The notes below the pieces were generated by a model. The model did not search any database. It was not told where the DNA came from and was given only the letters and a program-made list of their open reading frames with translations. From the NCBI GenBank assembly GCA_029379385.1, contig CM055607.1, forward strand, positions 1,612,001-1,676,000: DNA of 64,000 nucleotides, written 5' to 3'. The DNA is from Quillaja saponaria. Its lineage: Eukaryota; Streptophyta; Magnoliopsida; Fabales; Quillajaceae. Below are positions 21,910 to 35,329 of this stretch, in pieces; position 1 is the stretch's first letter; every line of letters starts with the position of its first letter. Position numbers and translations under genes: made by a program.

Positions 21910-22557
21910 TCAGCATCTAGAATACATAGCATCTCCCCGCAGCAGGAAAGGATAACCGATCCCCCTTCTTTTTGAAGGAAACATCACAAGCAAAACGCTT
22001 ACTACAAAACCAACCAAAAGAGGTAGGGTGTTAGTCAACCTTCTGGGCATTGTCGGATAATAACACCCCACAACATCTTGATGTGATCCTGCAAAAGTAA
22101 GAAAAGCAACAAGTGAAAGTGATGCATGGAAGATATCAGCCCATCTCAGCTTGTAATTGGACGGCACACGTGGTTTCTTCCGGCCTCCATTGAAAGTCCA
22201 TATGCCTCTGAACGTTGCCACCCCATAGTACAACCTCCCAGTGGCTGTCCTAAAGCTGTCAATGAAGGTAAAGAAGACGCAAGAGGCTGCCAATATTGCC
22301 AGGAGGAACCCCATTAACCAGCGGCTTAAATTGGTGCATACACCGTCATTTGTCACCAGAGGAGCCAAAATGCTGAAGGCGAGGATGGTAGCTGTAGGTA
22401 AGAGAATGTTGAGACGAGCTGTGCCACTGAGTATTGCATTGATTACATATATGTAATAAGTTCCGTCAACGTCGTCATCGTCATCATCATCGAGGTAGAC
22501 ACAATCTTCTTCATGTTCATAGTTAACAAGTAAGTCTTGATTGGTTGGATTATCCAT
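21910..22557 (-). CDS. DMP-family membrane protein (DUF679)
   Basis: Single exon, 215 residues from the ATG at 22557. Four hydrophobic segments follow the family pattern: LNILLPTATILAFSILAPLV; a second at GFLLAILAASCVFFTFIDSF; a third near WADIFHASLSLVAFLTFA; and a fourth at TLPLLVGFVVSVLLVMFPSK. Signature bits include TNDGVC, DSFRTATGRLYYGVATFRG and the late PSKRRGIGYP. DMP proteins sit in tonoplast, ER or plasma membrane and are linked to membrane remodelling in senescence and cell death; the DMP8/9 branch acts in sperm-egg fusion. This protein does not show clear DMP8/9 features to me, so I do not assign a subgroup. The N-terminus has an unusual run of seven Asp encoded by a GAY microsatellite (about 22475-22495). 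Confidence 0.9.
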   Translation of the reverse strand: MDNPTNQDLLVNYEHEEDCVYLDDDDDDDVDGTYYIYVINAILSGTARLNILLPTATILAFSILAPLVTNDGVCTNLSRWLMGFLLAILAASCVFFTFIDSFRTATGRLYYGVATFRGIWTFNGGRKKPRVPSNYKLRWADIFHASLSLVAFLTFAGSHQDVVGCYYPTMPRRLTNTLPLLVGFVVSVLLVMFPSKRRGIGYPFLLRGDAMYSRC

Positions 22558-23642
22558 ATCCAACAAGCTGTGATCGGAACAAGAGGAGAGGAACTATTGC
22601 TTGGAAGACAAAGTTTATAGTAGTTTTTAAGACCAAGTGTAGAAGGAATTGATTCCTTGTTGAAGTAACGGAAACAAGCGATTCTGTTAAGATGTCTTTA
22701 GAGCCATCTCTGTCACTAAACCCATGTAGGAGGTTTACTTCTTGTCTTTCAGCATTTGCTTTAGGCCAAGGAAATGTTTATGCTTTTCTCATTGCTCCTG
22801 AAGAAACTTATCTTTTCGGCTTAAACTAGTCCAATTCGAGCTTAGAAACGTTTAGGAATTTGGGCATTATCATCGTTCAGTTTAAATCTCGAAACTTAAT
22901 CGTAAGTTTGATAGTGCATGGTAACGTGCTCGTAGTTCCAGGTTCTGCTTAGGAAGGCCATACATATTGTGACCAAATTTTTAAAGCAGGATTCACAGCT
23001 CAAGTTGTGGCCATTGATCAATATGTTAAGCCAACGAAACATGAAACCAGTCTATTGAGAAGTAAAATTAACACAATGAAAGAGGAGAAAGAAGAGGAGT
23101 CCACATTGGCTTAATAACAATTCATTCTTGGAGTCGTCCCTTTAGGAAAGGTCAATAACCGTATTGCGTTTTAGACTTGAACGAGATTAGACTCATATCT
23201 AAAAAGTGTGAGATACTCGTGAGAAAAAAGAAATAGCGACAAATGTAGCATGAGGTGACAAATATATACTCTTCTGATACAAGGCAAAAAAGAAATAAAA
23301 AATCATGTGCATGGTAACTGCACTTTTCATTGATTCCAAGTGTTTGTATCAACTGATCTGTACACTTTCCTATGACAAATAAAAGTATATTCATCTGAAG
23401 CTGGACAGGTTGACCTAGAGAACACTACCATCCCCTAAAAAATGCAGAATGGCAGGGCAAGGTATATAAACTGTAATGATCACGCCTACTTACAGTGTAG
23501 ACTAATCCAGTAATTGCAGCTGACCCACTTTTGAAAAAATTGAGAAACCAGATAAGGTTTAGGCAGAAAAACTATTTAATCCCACTTGTTTGGAAGATTT
23601 TGATGGATAGAATCATTCTCCAAACCAGAGAGTTTGCAAGGA
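22558..23642. other. Spacer between the DMP promoter and the FAB1D 3' end
   Basis: The part near 22558-22700 is the probable DMP leader and promoter; the part near 23400-23642 is the probable FAB1D 3' untranslated region. No further gene is supported. Confidence 0.55.
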
Positions 23643-26600
23643 TCATTGGGCGTTTGAACACAAACACCAATGATCAGGAACACTCAAGAAATGAGTAGAC
23701 AAAAACTTTCTGAATCTCTTCTTGTAATCTTTAGGAGAAATAACAGTTGGCAGCACATTCTTGGGCACAAGTGAAGACTTTATCCATGTCTCCAGCTGTT
23801 TGTCCCAGGTATATTGCCTAAGATAATCAATAATACCACACACAAGCTCCCGGCGCTGTGAATCTACTCCAACGAGTAAGGAATAATCCATTACATTGAT
23901 TGACTGCACATAAAAAGAAAACAAAAACTATGAGCCCAAGCGACTAAGGAAACTGACAAAAGGATATGTCTGGCTCTGTATGCCTGAGAATATAACCCGT
24001 TACAAGAGACTGACCAAATATGGATAGAAAGGATTTAGTTATAAGAAGTACTTAGTCCAAGGATATAAGTAATTAAATTTACGTACTTACATTGAGAAAA
24101 GATGTGTCATTCCAAATAGCCCGTTGTAGGAGACTCTTTGCTGTAATACTGACATACAATGGAGAAGAATTCATGTCATTTACAAAGTTTTGATCCAAAA
24201 GAACATCTCCTGAACCATCATTATTAGAATTATATCGAGCATGAAGAGCGCCTTTAAGATCATACTGGCGAGTAATATTCCAATTGTAGGTAAGATTTTC
24301 CATCACCATCAGATCATGCTTCACTGCTTTTCCTCCTTTTATCTGTCTCCTAGTTACCTGCATACAGTTTTAAAAGCTAAGGACTAAGAACTAAGGACAT
24401 AAAACCTGAGAAAACAATAAACAAACCTGATATATCCCCATAATTTTTGCAAGGCACGTTTGGCTCCCAGCTTCAAATGACTCTTTCATGTACTTAAAAT
24501 ATAGAGAAGCAAATCCCAAAAATGAATCAAATTCTGTCTTCTTAATTTCCTTTATGATGAACCTGTCATCAAGTGTCTTTGCGAAATAAGACTTGCTTTT
24601 TCCACCTTTTGCATCCCAGTTTCTACAACGGCTTAGGGAAGCTATATAATCAAGCTCAGAAGAGCAACACAGATTCCGAAGTTCACGGAACTGGTTAAAA
24701 TATTGGCAAATTACTGAATATTTCTCCCTTCCAAGTGATTTTGCAAACCCTAAAGGGACTTCTACGCTATGATATTCCGGTGCATGGGAGATGCGTGACT
24801 CTTCTGAAAAAAAGCTTCCTGTTGAATGGACTGAATCTAGATTTAAAGAACCACTCGAAGACGAATGTGGGAAAGTTATGGTCTCACTAAAGGACAGGCT
24901 GTGTGAACTTTCTGTTGTTTTAACAGCCATTCCCCTACCTCTTTTACTATTTTCATCAAGAATTTCTGTCACAACAGGTGAATCTTTCAACATTGACAGT
25001 GCACAAGCAATTATGCTTGAGAGTTCACCCTCATAGTCGGAGATGATATGATGATCGGTTCCAAGTGGAATGTGCAACCTTGTCCCATCCTTGGTGATTA
25101 ATTGGTGGGCTGTTGGTAAATATTCAGGAGTATAGCCGCAGACAGATTCAAAATTTGGCAAGTAGTTTTTCTGGATTTCTCTTATACCTATCTCTCGAAT
25201 ACTGGAAAATGGCATCCAGAACCATTCATTCGCATTCTGCAAGTTGGAAACCAGTGTTTCCATTGAAGCACTCTTTTTGAATAGCTTTGTATCAGCAATT
25301 TGTTCACTATTTCCATTATCTGTGGAATATGGAATATTTCCATTTACTTGGAGACCATCAGAGAAAACAAAATTTTCTGCCTTGAAATTAACATCACCAG
25401 AAGAGACGGACAAATCTCCTTCAAAATTCAACTCTTGAACTGAAGATCTCTTTGGAATCAAATTCTCTGCCACATTTGAGATGTCCAAAAAATCATCTTG
25501 GTTGTTACGCTCTTGAACTGGACCTCTGATTGGAATTTCCTTTGTCTGAAAGTCCTTTTCTTCCACAGATATGTCTAATGTGTGTTTCACATTGGCACCA
25601 GTATAATCACCACAATCGAAAATCAAATCTGAATTCTCAGTTACTATATTAGAAGTGCCTTCAGCATTTGGATGAAGTTGTTCTTGTAGAACTTTCTCAG
25701 CTACAGTGGAGTCAACTCTTGTAGGATCACGTGAGTGTAATGAATACAGGCGTCGATCCCAAATACAGGATTCAACCAGAAGCTCCACCAGCACCCGATT
25801 TAGACTTAGAAGCTTGTAAGCAGCCTGGTCTGGATTACCATTATTGGCAGCAGCATTCTTGACATTTACCTGTTATTGTTATATGGCCAGGAAAGAAGAA
25901 GAAAGACCAAATAAATGTTTGTCCGATTGCAGTAGGAAAACCTTACATTATGAAATAAAATATAATTTAAAAATACAATATGTATACTAGAATATCATTT
26001 TGACAAAATTTTAGGATTTCTTATTATATCTGAAACAGTAAGGGAAGATATTGCACCGTCATGCAAAGGAACTGAACCTTGAGCTTATGCCTCAATAAGT
26101 ATATAGTATATATCCCTTCTCCATCTGAATCTGAGTTACTTTAAGAATAGCAAACTTTTGGGAATTTTATTCAATACATTACAATAATTGCTATTTTAAG
26201 ACTCCATAAATGCAGGCAAGAGTTGTCTCAGAGTCCATGCAAATTAAAATTTGGAGATAAACTTGAATCTGTTTGAAATGGTAATATTGGACATAGAAGG
26301 TGACACTCGAATCTGGGGCTTAAGAGTTAAGAAATGGAACTGTATCAATGTAATACTCAGTTTGAGGTAAATGGAGTAAAAAAAAGATACGAGTACATAC
26401 ATGCACAAAAAAGTTGTCCTCAGGGTATTACATGTCATAGAAGTAAATGTCGGAAACAAGTCCAGAGGGGAAGCTAACCTCGAAATCATATTCCTCTTTC
26501 TGTAGTATCTCTTCAACATCCAAGAACTCTTTTCTTGATCCGCCAGGACTGACAGTTGCCACGGTAAATTTAGCTTTCACCGTCTTCAAGCAACTCTTAA

Positions 26601-29600
26601 CTTCTGAAAACAGTAAACTCCCTTTCTTGTGCACCTTAAATATGTAATGAAAATATCTCTTTAATTCTAAAAATTCGTAAAGATCAAAAATTAAAAATAT
26701 TATCCAACATCAACCCAAAAAAGCATCGAAGTGTCATCAGTAATATCCAAACAGCAGAATAGAGAAGACATACATTCTCAAATTCTTTCGAAAGCAACTC
26801 TTTTCTTATTGAATTGCTGAAGTCTAGTTTGTGAGGTGGCACAGACACAGTATAAGTTGCAACAGAAGTGTATCTGAACATAGCGACCATGGTACCTAAT
26901 CTGCAAGGCGAGATAAATACAGTTATAAAGACTCCATGAGAAAACATAGTGTGAGAAGTTAATTCTTTCTTCGTATGATATGTGTATTGTGTGTCCTTTT
27001 CATGTAATAGTATCCCAAACCTGTGATACTCTCAATACAACCCAGTGCATGCAACATATAGCATGCCAACCTTTGGCTGGGAATTCCTGTTGTCGACTTT
27101 TCAGAATCCAGTTCACAACCTTTGTGTTCACTTTTTTTCTTTGATTTTCTTTTTATTTTGAATTTGGAGAGGGCTTCATATGCAGTTAAACACATGTAGT
27201 ACGGTAGTTCTACTACAATAACGAAAGATCCATACCCAAAAAAGTGGAGAAAGTCCCTGTCTAGGGAATGGCCACAGCTGGATTTTCTTATAGATGAAGA
27301 ATAGTGAGTGAAGCTGAGCTCCAAGAACTTCCCAAATGACAAACAAAGGGCAGCTGTGGATATCAATACTCTTTTTGTAGAACTAGTAAGTCCACTGTCA
27401 GTCTCACATTTGCTACAGTGACTCCACATCCAAAGTTTTCCACATGCTTCGCCAGGTAAATGCTTTTCCTTGGGCAGTTGCCTAACATTTATAGTAAGCT
27501 GCTTATTGTTATGTGCATAATAATATATGTGGGCTTCTGGCAGTTTGCCACAGGAGGTGCAATTTCTTCTCTGTATGTATGATATCCATCAGTTAGAACT
27601 TCAATCAACATATTGCCATCTCATTTATTTAAAGGTTACTTATTTAAATCTCTAAAAAGAACAAAGTGAATATCTAATTTATCATATAAAACATGAACTT
27701 TGACATTGCCCTTGTTTTTTTCCCCAAAAGTATATCCCTGGACTAATATCATTTATAAACACATAATGCGTCAGAGAATTAAATCCAATTATCTACAAGA
27801 GGACAAACAAATGGAATTGTAGAAACCTGATTGAGTAAATTATCTCTCAGAAACTTTCCAAGTGGGATATCAAAATTCCTGTAGAACATGATATGAGAAA
27901 AGCGGCTTTGCTCACACATGGTCCCTTTTAAAGAATTCCGACTAGACATCAAGACCAAAATACTCTGAGAATCCAATAATGGATTTATGTTATCTTTAGT
28001 TTTGGTCTGTTCTTCAATACTTCCACTCACTTTTCTCTTCTCCATATGAGCTTCAGAGAACACAGATGAAGGCTGGGATGGTCCACCATTAAGTGATTTC
28101 TTTTGATCAGAGTTATTTTGAGCTTCAATCCTAGAATTTTCATCTGCCTGTGAAACTTCTTCTCTGATCTGAGAGTTGGGTTCCTCTCCATTGAAGCCGA
28201 AGTATGCTGAAAGGGATTGATAAGGAGCAGAGGATGTAAAAGGAAAACTGTCGCCTATAACTTTCTTTAGAGAAGAAGAAGAAGAAGAAAGAGATGAGAA
28301 CCCAGTAAAAATAACTGGATTGTATGGTACATAACAAAATGGGGAATTGGCTTCTGATTCTAACTTTAAACTGTCAGAGCATCCATCATGGACTCCACTG
28401 GAAATAGGAATATCAATTGTCAATGATTCAGTATCAGCAGTGGACTCCTCGGGAGAAGGAACCTTTGAATTGCTTGATTCTAAATTAAGCGTTTGTTGGT
28501 CAGTTGGAAAGCATTCTGCTTCTTTAGCTATTTTAGCAGAAGGAATGGTAGAAAACATTGATTTTTGATCAGCAACAAAGGAAGTTTCAAGGATTAAGTG
28601 ATATGCCATGATGACTGCACATCGCAGAACACATTTGATCCTCTTCAACTCATCACTATGTGTTCCTTTCAGCAAAATCTGCAATGTTAGTGAAAAAATA
28701 TACACTGAAGTTGAGTTGATAGAGTAATAAATAAAAATAGCAAAGGTGAGCCATCCTTAGCAATGGAGGTGACTCTTGAATCCATGCCAGCTATATACTT
28801 CACATAAACTGAATGTGGAACATGCCAGAAATCACTTCTACAAAAATGGTAGCATCTGAAATATATAGTGTAGCACCTATTAGATATATACTGCTATGTG
28901 TTTACAAACCCCCGAGGGGATAAAGGGCTCAATAAATTATACATTAACCTTCTCACAAGAGAAATACAACACTGTTGCCAAAAGGAACAAAGCAAAAGCT
29001 AATATATTAAAAGTCTGTTACTTGATACTTCTAAGTTTAAGTTCAGTTCACAATAATACCAAAACTCATAAGCCTTCTAATAATAGGACCAGAGAATAGT
29101 TTTGCACCTTGAGACAAGCAGTAAAGGGCGAGGGACAGTTTGCTTAGATTCAGAATATTGCTGGAAATGGGGGTTAAAATGCTAAATAGCCACTCTTGCT
29201 ACTTGTATCATTTAATAACAAACCTAGCTTGAGCTGGATTTTAGACTCATTCAAAACATGTCAACTTCATCAAGCACAGATCCAGGGCTCACTCTAACTT
29301 CACTTTGTTTTACATGGAAAAATGTACAGGTTTCTCATAAGGAGGTTTAATAAACTTGAAGGTGTTATAACTTATAAGAAATTTGGGTGGTTTATTGACT
29401 TATTAATAGGTCTATATAAATCTAATAAGAATGTTTGACTGTTTAACTGTTAATAAGTAATTTTTTTATTACAGAAGAAAAGACATTCAAAAATGCCATC
29501 TTTATAGTCCTAATAAATACGTTCACTGTTAATAGGTAATTGACTTGCTTATGCTGGCTCATGAACTTTACATTATATGGGGAAGGAAGAAGTCTTAAAA

Positions 29601-30935
29601 TGAAAAAACCACTTACCGTGCAACCCACACGTGTTGGGCAGCCCTCAATGAACATCAAGGTCTTCGTGGGTCTCTTTCCCCCTTCACCTAGACTAGCATG
29701 TTCCTCCACAAACTTCTCAAAATAAATGAAGTCACATTGCTTTAGATTTCGATAATTCAGATCATCACATGATAGAATTGGTGAACCAGTACAACGTGCA
29801 ACTCTTTCCAGTCGATGGAGCTTCGTATCAAGGACTAATGTCATTCCTTTTTCCTGAATTGACTCTTGGATATCCCGAGAAACAGTTTTCTCAACTAAAA
29901 TAACATTTGGACTACATGATTCTATGAGCTCGAATACAGATTTCAGGTAGCCATCCTCCTGTTGAAAAGCAAATGGTCAGATCAAAAAGAAGTATGTTCC
30001 ATGAAGTTGAAGACAAAATCTTATTATAAGGTACCTGCTTTATAGTGTCAAATGAAGACAACCCCTTCGAAGAATGACCTAGAATGCCCTTGAGCAGTAA
30101 CAACCTTGGACTTTTGCACTTGGTTGGCATATGCTTGTGAGCAGCATGCTTCTTGAAGATCAAGCCTTTAACTAGTTTACTGCAATAACAAAAACTGTAT
30201 ATAAGGGTCCAACACCAAAGGACTAATATTTTAGAAAATCTCTAGGAAAGAAAAATAAGCTTATTACAAAATCAACATAGTTGAAAGGAACCATCTGTTT
30301 ATTGAATGAATATTGAAGTAAAACATAGTAAATGAAGATATCAAACACATCTACCTTTCGCTACGAGAACCAGTTGCGATGCATTTTACTTTAACACGTC
30401 CATCTGGATCCATTGCATTGCCATCAATAGCATCAGGTTTCAAAAAAGAAGCAGCTTCCCATGATAAAGAAGTAATTATATCCACCCAACTTTCACCATT
30501 TTCACAAGAACAGGAAACACCCACAGATTTAAGAAGCTGGCTCACAATGGCCTTGAATTTCCCTTTTGTTACTTCTTCTGCTGCTCTCTGTTTTTCCTCT
30601 TTGAACCTAGAGGTCCCACTTATTACATCCTTACCGTGACTTAGAGAAGTTGACTCACCCCATTTCATGCCAACAGTGTCCTCATCTTCATCATCATCAT
30701 TAAATGTCACACTATCATCCATGTCATCCTGTGAATTTTCTGGATCTGGAGGTTCCCAAGTGTTCAGATCCAATTCACCAGGACTGGAAGACTCAGTTTC
30801 TTCATCAAATGATACACTAGAGTTTTCAGCACTGTTACCATTTGCTTCTTGACTATAATTTGCTGTTGTAATCTCCACATTTCTTACTATGTGCCCATCA
30901 TCATGGTTATTGCTTTCTGTGAAGTTGTGGTCCAT
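23643..30935 (-). CDS. FAB1D: 1-phosphatidylinositol-3-phosphate 5-kinase, FAB1D-type (10 coding exons)
   Basis: Coding exons: 30355-30935, 30035-30179, 29617-29958, 27827-28678, 27236-27570, 26774-26900, 26479-26634, 24427-25869, 24091-24357, 23643-23903. Phases close exactly, giving 1502 residues. It converts PI3P to PI(3,5)P2 on endosomal and vacuolar membranes. Order: acidic N-terminus without FYVE zinc finger; chaperonin-like (TCP-1) region from about residue 187 (VKVKCIATGSRSE) to 440 (TLMFIEGCPTRVGCT, then ILLKGTHSDELKR); Ser-rich linker; Cys-rich segment (CTSCGKLPEAH, DRDFLHFFG) near 640-800; a second linker; and a PIPK catalytic domain from about 1200 to the end, with FIIKEIKKTEFDSF (ATP-site Lys near 1284), DLMVMENLTYNWNI, DLKGALHARYN and VMDYSLLVGVD. 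The C-terminal exon is strongly conserved. Lack of FYVE fits the FAB1C/FAB1D branch, and gene order points to At1g34260 (FAB1D). Confidence 0.93.
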
Positions 30936-32910
30936 CACTTTATGTTATCTATCCTTCCAACTTTCAGGAGACTTTAATTTCGGGTTGTGTTGTTCCTCAT
31001 TTGACTTATGATTTAGGTCTTCCTTACCACTATTGAGTGCACCTTCTTCCTGACTAGCCCTGACAGAAAAAAAGAAAATAATTATTTCAATCTAGCAAAG
31101 ACATTACACTTGCTCTACAATGTTGAGTTATGTACCTGTCAAATGAGTATACATCAACAGAAAGCTCACCCAAAAGAGCAAAAGATAAAAGAAATCATTG
31201 GCTTATATAATTACATGCTGCATCATTTTGCTACTAAATCCTCAAAATAAATCAAAACAATAACAAGAAGATAATCAATTACTGCAGCTAGAGACACAAC
31301 TATAACTGCTTGACAATTATAATCGGTGTTACGTGAGGAAACAGATGAGGCCTTTTCTCTGGTAATTACCTATTAGGCTCAATGGAAAGGAAAATCAGCT
31401 TTGTTTACTCTTATTCAGCCTTTTCCTGTCACCCTCTAATTTCATAATCAATATCCCACAATGAGTGAAGTAAATGTGCATTCATAAGAAATTGTATCTC
31501 TCAAATAAACTTTAGTTTTGATTACCAAAACGGATAAAGGTTAATGTATGTGAGTCTTCACCATTGGTGCTTTTCAGTGAGATTCATTTATTCACAAAAG
31601 GAAAAAAAAAGGATATTCTGAAGTTCAATGTAGAATACTGTGTAAATTAATAGCTGGTGATCACCAAAGATTACGATCATAATGAATCCATCCATTGAAA
31701 AAAGAGAGTACACATTTTAACATCACATACAAAAAACACAGGTAGTCCTAATTTCAGAAACAAATCAAAAGATATCCACCTATGTAAACAGGTTTCCCAT
31801 AAAGTGTCTTACATTTGAAATTAATAGCCCAGTCATGAAACATCAAATAAAGGAAGAGAGTTGGTCAATTACTAGAATTTCTATCCAAAAGAAACCAAAA
31901 CTTTGATACTCGACTGAACTCAGCTAGGCCTGAAATCCCAAACTAATTGGGTAAAACTTTGATATAATATTTTTCTTTTCTTTTTTTTTATAAAATGGAG
32001 CAAGGGTCTTAAGAATGAACACTTCGGGAAATTCACAAAGAGATCCAGAAGATATCTCTCCAGATAACCATACCTAAATTGCCCACCTTTATTTGGGTAA
32101 AAAAAATTATATTCAGAAAAGTTTATCGTACTGGACAAATTAATTATCCCTTATGGTGGTTTCTTAGCGAAATTTTCCAAAAAATTGAAAAACATGCAAT
32201 ACAATGCCAAAGCAATAGGAGTAAAATCCATGGAAATGATGAAAGATCATAAGATTTGTCTGAACCATGATGCAAATCCAGATTCATAACAGTCAACAAT
32301 CTAATACTACACAAATATCAAACTTCCAAACTTATAGTAAAGAACTGAATCAGGCACTCGGGTTACAATTGCAACCACTATTTGATTGGTTCACATAACC
32401 ATATGCTAAAGAAGCATCAAAAAACAGAAAAAGAGAGTGAATTTGGATGTCGAAACACATAAGCCAAGAACTCAGCCATACCCAAAAGAAATTAAACACA
32501 AACAACAGTAGAGAATCAATACCCAAATCTTGAATGGGCGAATTGCAAGCTTTAAATTAGCATATACACCCACAAACTGATAAACAAGTCAAAAATAAAT
32601 TCAAGAAAACCTCAATGCAACAACCCAGCAGTAAAAACAACCCCAATAACATAATAACGCATACATATCCAAATCTGATCCATTAAACTAGAGAGAATCG
32701 TCAACCAGTTCTTCAATCTCTTTCCATCTTAAGCCAAGATTAAAGGAAACTACCATTTCCCAGCTCCAACCAAGTCAGAGCTAAAAACCAAGAATTTAAA
32801 TACCCGGAAAGAAATGAATAACTTACCGTTCAAAGAAATGGATACCACCACCAAATCAATTCCAGCTCCAAAGCATACTAGAACACATTAAAATTGGAAG
32901 AAGAAGTTCA
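30936..32910 (-). promoter_or_regulatory. FAB1D 5' leader with a 1.77-kb leader intron
   Basis: Upstream of the start codon the minus strand shows a strong acceptor (pyrimidine tract then CAG, exon resuming at 31059) and a matching donor (AACG then GTAAGT) with the exon ending at 32827. This gives a leader intron of 1767 bases at 31060-32826. Leader exon 1 would begin near 32.9 kb. The intron interior has no supported ORF. First introns of this kind often affect expression in plants; that role is inferred. Confidence 0.6.
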
Positions 32911-33529
32911 TTTGCTTTATTTTCAGTAAGCCAATTAGGAAATTGACGAGTCCACAGTGTGTAAGAGTCACAAAAATCCCACACAGACGCAGAGACATAT
33001 AGAAGAGGGAAGAAGAAATGTGAATTCCGAAAGAAAAACGAAAGGAGGGAAGAAAATTGTAGTGGGGTCTACTTTAGCTGTTTGCTTGCTGCAGAAAATC
33101 TTGGAAATTCTTATTTTCCGAGAAACTTTGAAGTTTCACTGCATTTATACGTGTATTTGTACCGCAAAGCGATACGCTAGATTTTTGGGCTGATCTTTGT
33201 CTTTATACGTGGTAGTACACGTCATATTTATGGAAGCCATGTTTACTTCAATATTTTCATATATGACCCGTAATTTACAATAAATTTCTATTTTTTCTGT
33301 TCTATATTTCCATCAACTTCACTAAAATTGTTGTTTCATCTTAAATATGTTTTATATTTTCATATGTTAATTTTGTGTGTATTTTATGTTTTTATTCAGA
33401 ACACACATATAGATCTCATCTATAAAACTATTGTAATTAAGGATTGTCGCACCTCTCATTTGGTAGCATCTCATAAATCTTGTCATTTTTAATATTTAGA
33501 ACTTTGTTCTGATCATTTTTATGACATGC

Positions 33530-34142
33530 TTAGAGTCCGCTTGGAGGCAATAAATTAAAATTCTCAACTCAATCCTAAAAATAAAAAAATAACTATAAAA
33601 TATCAATTTTAATTCATATAAGTATATCTTAAAGTGTATTATTATTGATAGTCACTTATTTACGATGACACATTATTATAAATTAGACATCACCTATTGC
33701 TAGCCCTTATCCAATGAAAATTTTACTCACCCACCATTGGCCACCACCACCACACAATCCTGTCCTTACCCATTAACAAATTCATCCATCCACTGTCGGC
33801 AACCACCACCACCTCATCCACTGTCGGATATGACTCCGACTATCTTCAAAACTCGACAAAAATGACGACAATCATTGTTAAAATCTACTTGAACGCGAAC
33901 AATTATCATCGGAACCTGTTGGAGATTAAAAAACAACCACCAAAATCCATCAAAAATTGCTGGAGACTACAACAACCACTATTAGAAGTCGCTGGAGACA
34001 CCAGCAACCTCTACCAATTAATGTTGTAATTTTGTATTTGATCTAAACTTGCATATTAATGTAATTCTAACCAATTCACATCAGTAGAAATTGAAATTGG
34101 TTTGCAAATTTAATTCCAATTCAATGGATCCAAACACAACAT
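33530..34142. mobile_element. Candidate MITE with imperfect terminal inverted repeats
   Basis: The left end reads GCTTGGAGGCAATAAATTAAAA from about 33540. The reverse complement of the right end, from about 34138, reads TGTTTGGATCCATTGAATTGGA. Aligned from TTGGA they share about 17 of 22 bases. The interior (33.7-34.0 kb) is far richer in C and CCA triplets than its surroundings, consistent with an insertion. Possible 8-base flanks ATGACATG and ATGAAAAG match at 6 of 8, too weak to be sure. No transposase frame is present. Confidence 0.35.
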
Positions 34143-35329
34143 GAAAAGTTATCACAATACATGTGGTATAAATCTTGGTCGATAAATATGTTATTGGTTT
34201 ATATTAACATTTATATCATTCATTGGTGAGAAAATATTTATTTTAGTCAAAAATTAAAAATTTAAGTTTGTACAGTAATATTAGATTTTATAAATTATTG
34301 ATCTATATTTTATATTGTAGTTGTTAAACTTTATTTAATGACGTTAACTTATCTAGGTTTAAATTTTTATTATTTTTATTTAATGGTCAGATAAGTAAAT
34401 GATCACATCAAGACTAAAAATTTACAAAAATTTTAACTAAAGAGTTAATGAAGAGATTATATATATTTTTTGATTTATAGGCTAATCCTTGGTTATTTAG
34501 GCTCCTATTTTGTACCAAGTCATTTAGACTTTCTCATTCCATATGATAGCTAGGTCCTACATCAATCATAATGCATAGACCATTAGTTATAAATTATTAA
34601 AATTTTCTCCATTTAGAAGGTCCAAGTTATCCACAAAACTTCGTCCTTGTCACACAGTAGAAGCGAGCCTCAAAATATTGAACCTAAATTAATCATGTGA
34701 AGCCCACTAAAAAAATATGCAAGTAAAGTAATTAAATTATACTAATGTTTTGGGGCCCAATTGAATTTAAATAAACTAATGCCCTTGTCTGAAAAATCTC
34801 ATTTTGTCTTATTCATGCAGTAAAGTGGGCTCCACTTTTTAATGTTTTAAAATTCCATTTGACCACTTTTTAGGTTGCATAATTGACCTGGCATGATGGC
34901 ATAATTTTTAAAAATAGAAAATTAAGTAATGTTCTTCAAATATCAAATTTTGTATATTTAATGTATTGATGGGCACAATAATAATAATAATTATTATTAT
35001 AAATTAAAATTTTTATTTATTAATTTTAACAAGTATTTATAAAATATTAATTAGAAATTGTGAATAAATAAGTGATAATTGATAATCTCTCAATTTCTTA
35101 TTTAAACATGTTAGAAAGAAAAAAAAGATAAAATTTAAATATTTATAACGAGATATTTTATAGTCATTCAAATTAACAAAATAGTTAGCACGAGATTTGT
35201 GTATTTTTTTAATTTTATTTATATTATGCACATATCATTTTGATTATGTTCATGGATTATTTCTCCAAAAAAGAAAAAAAATTTGTGTAAAGAAAATCAA
35301 GAATTCAGATATTGCGGCGTTGGAAATCC

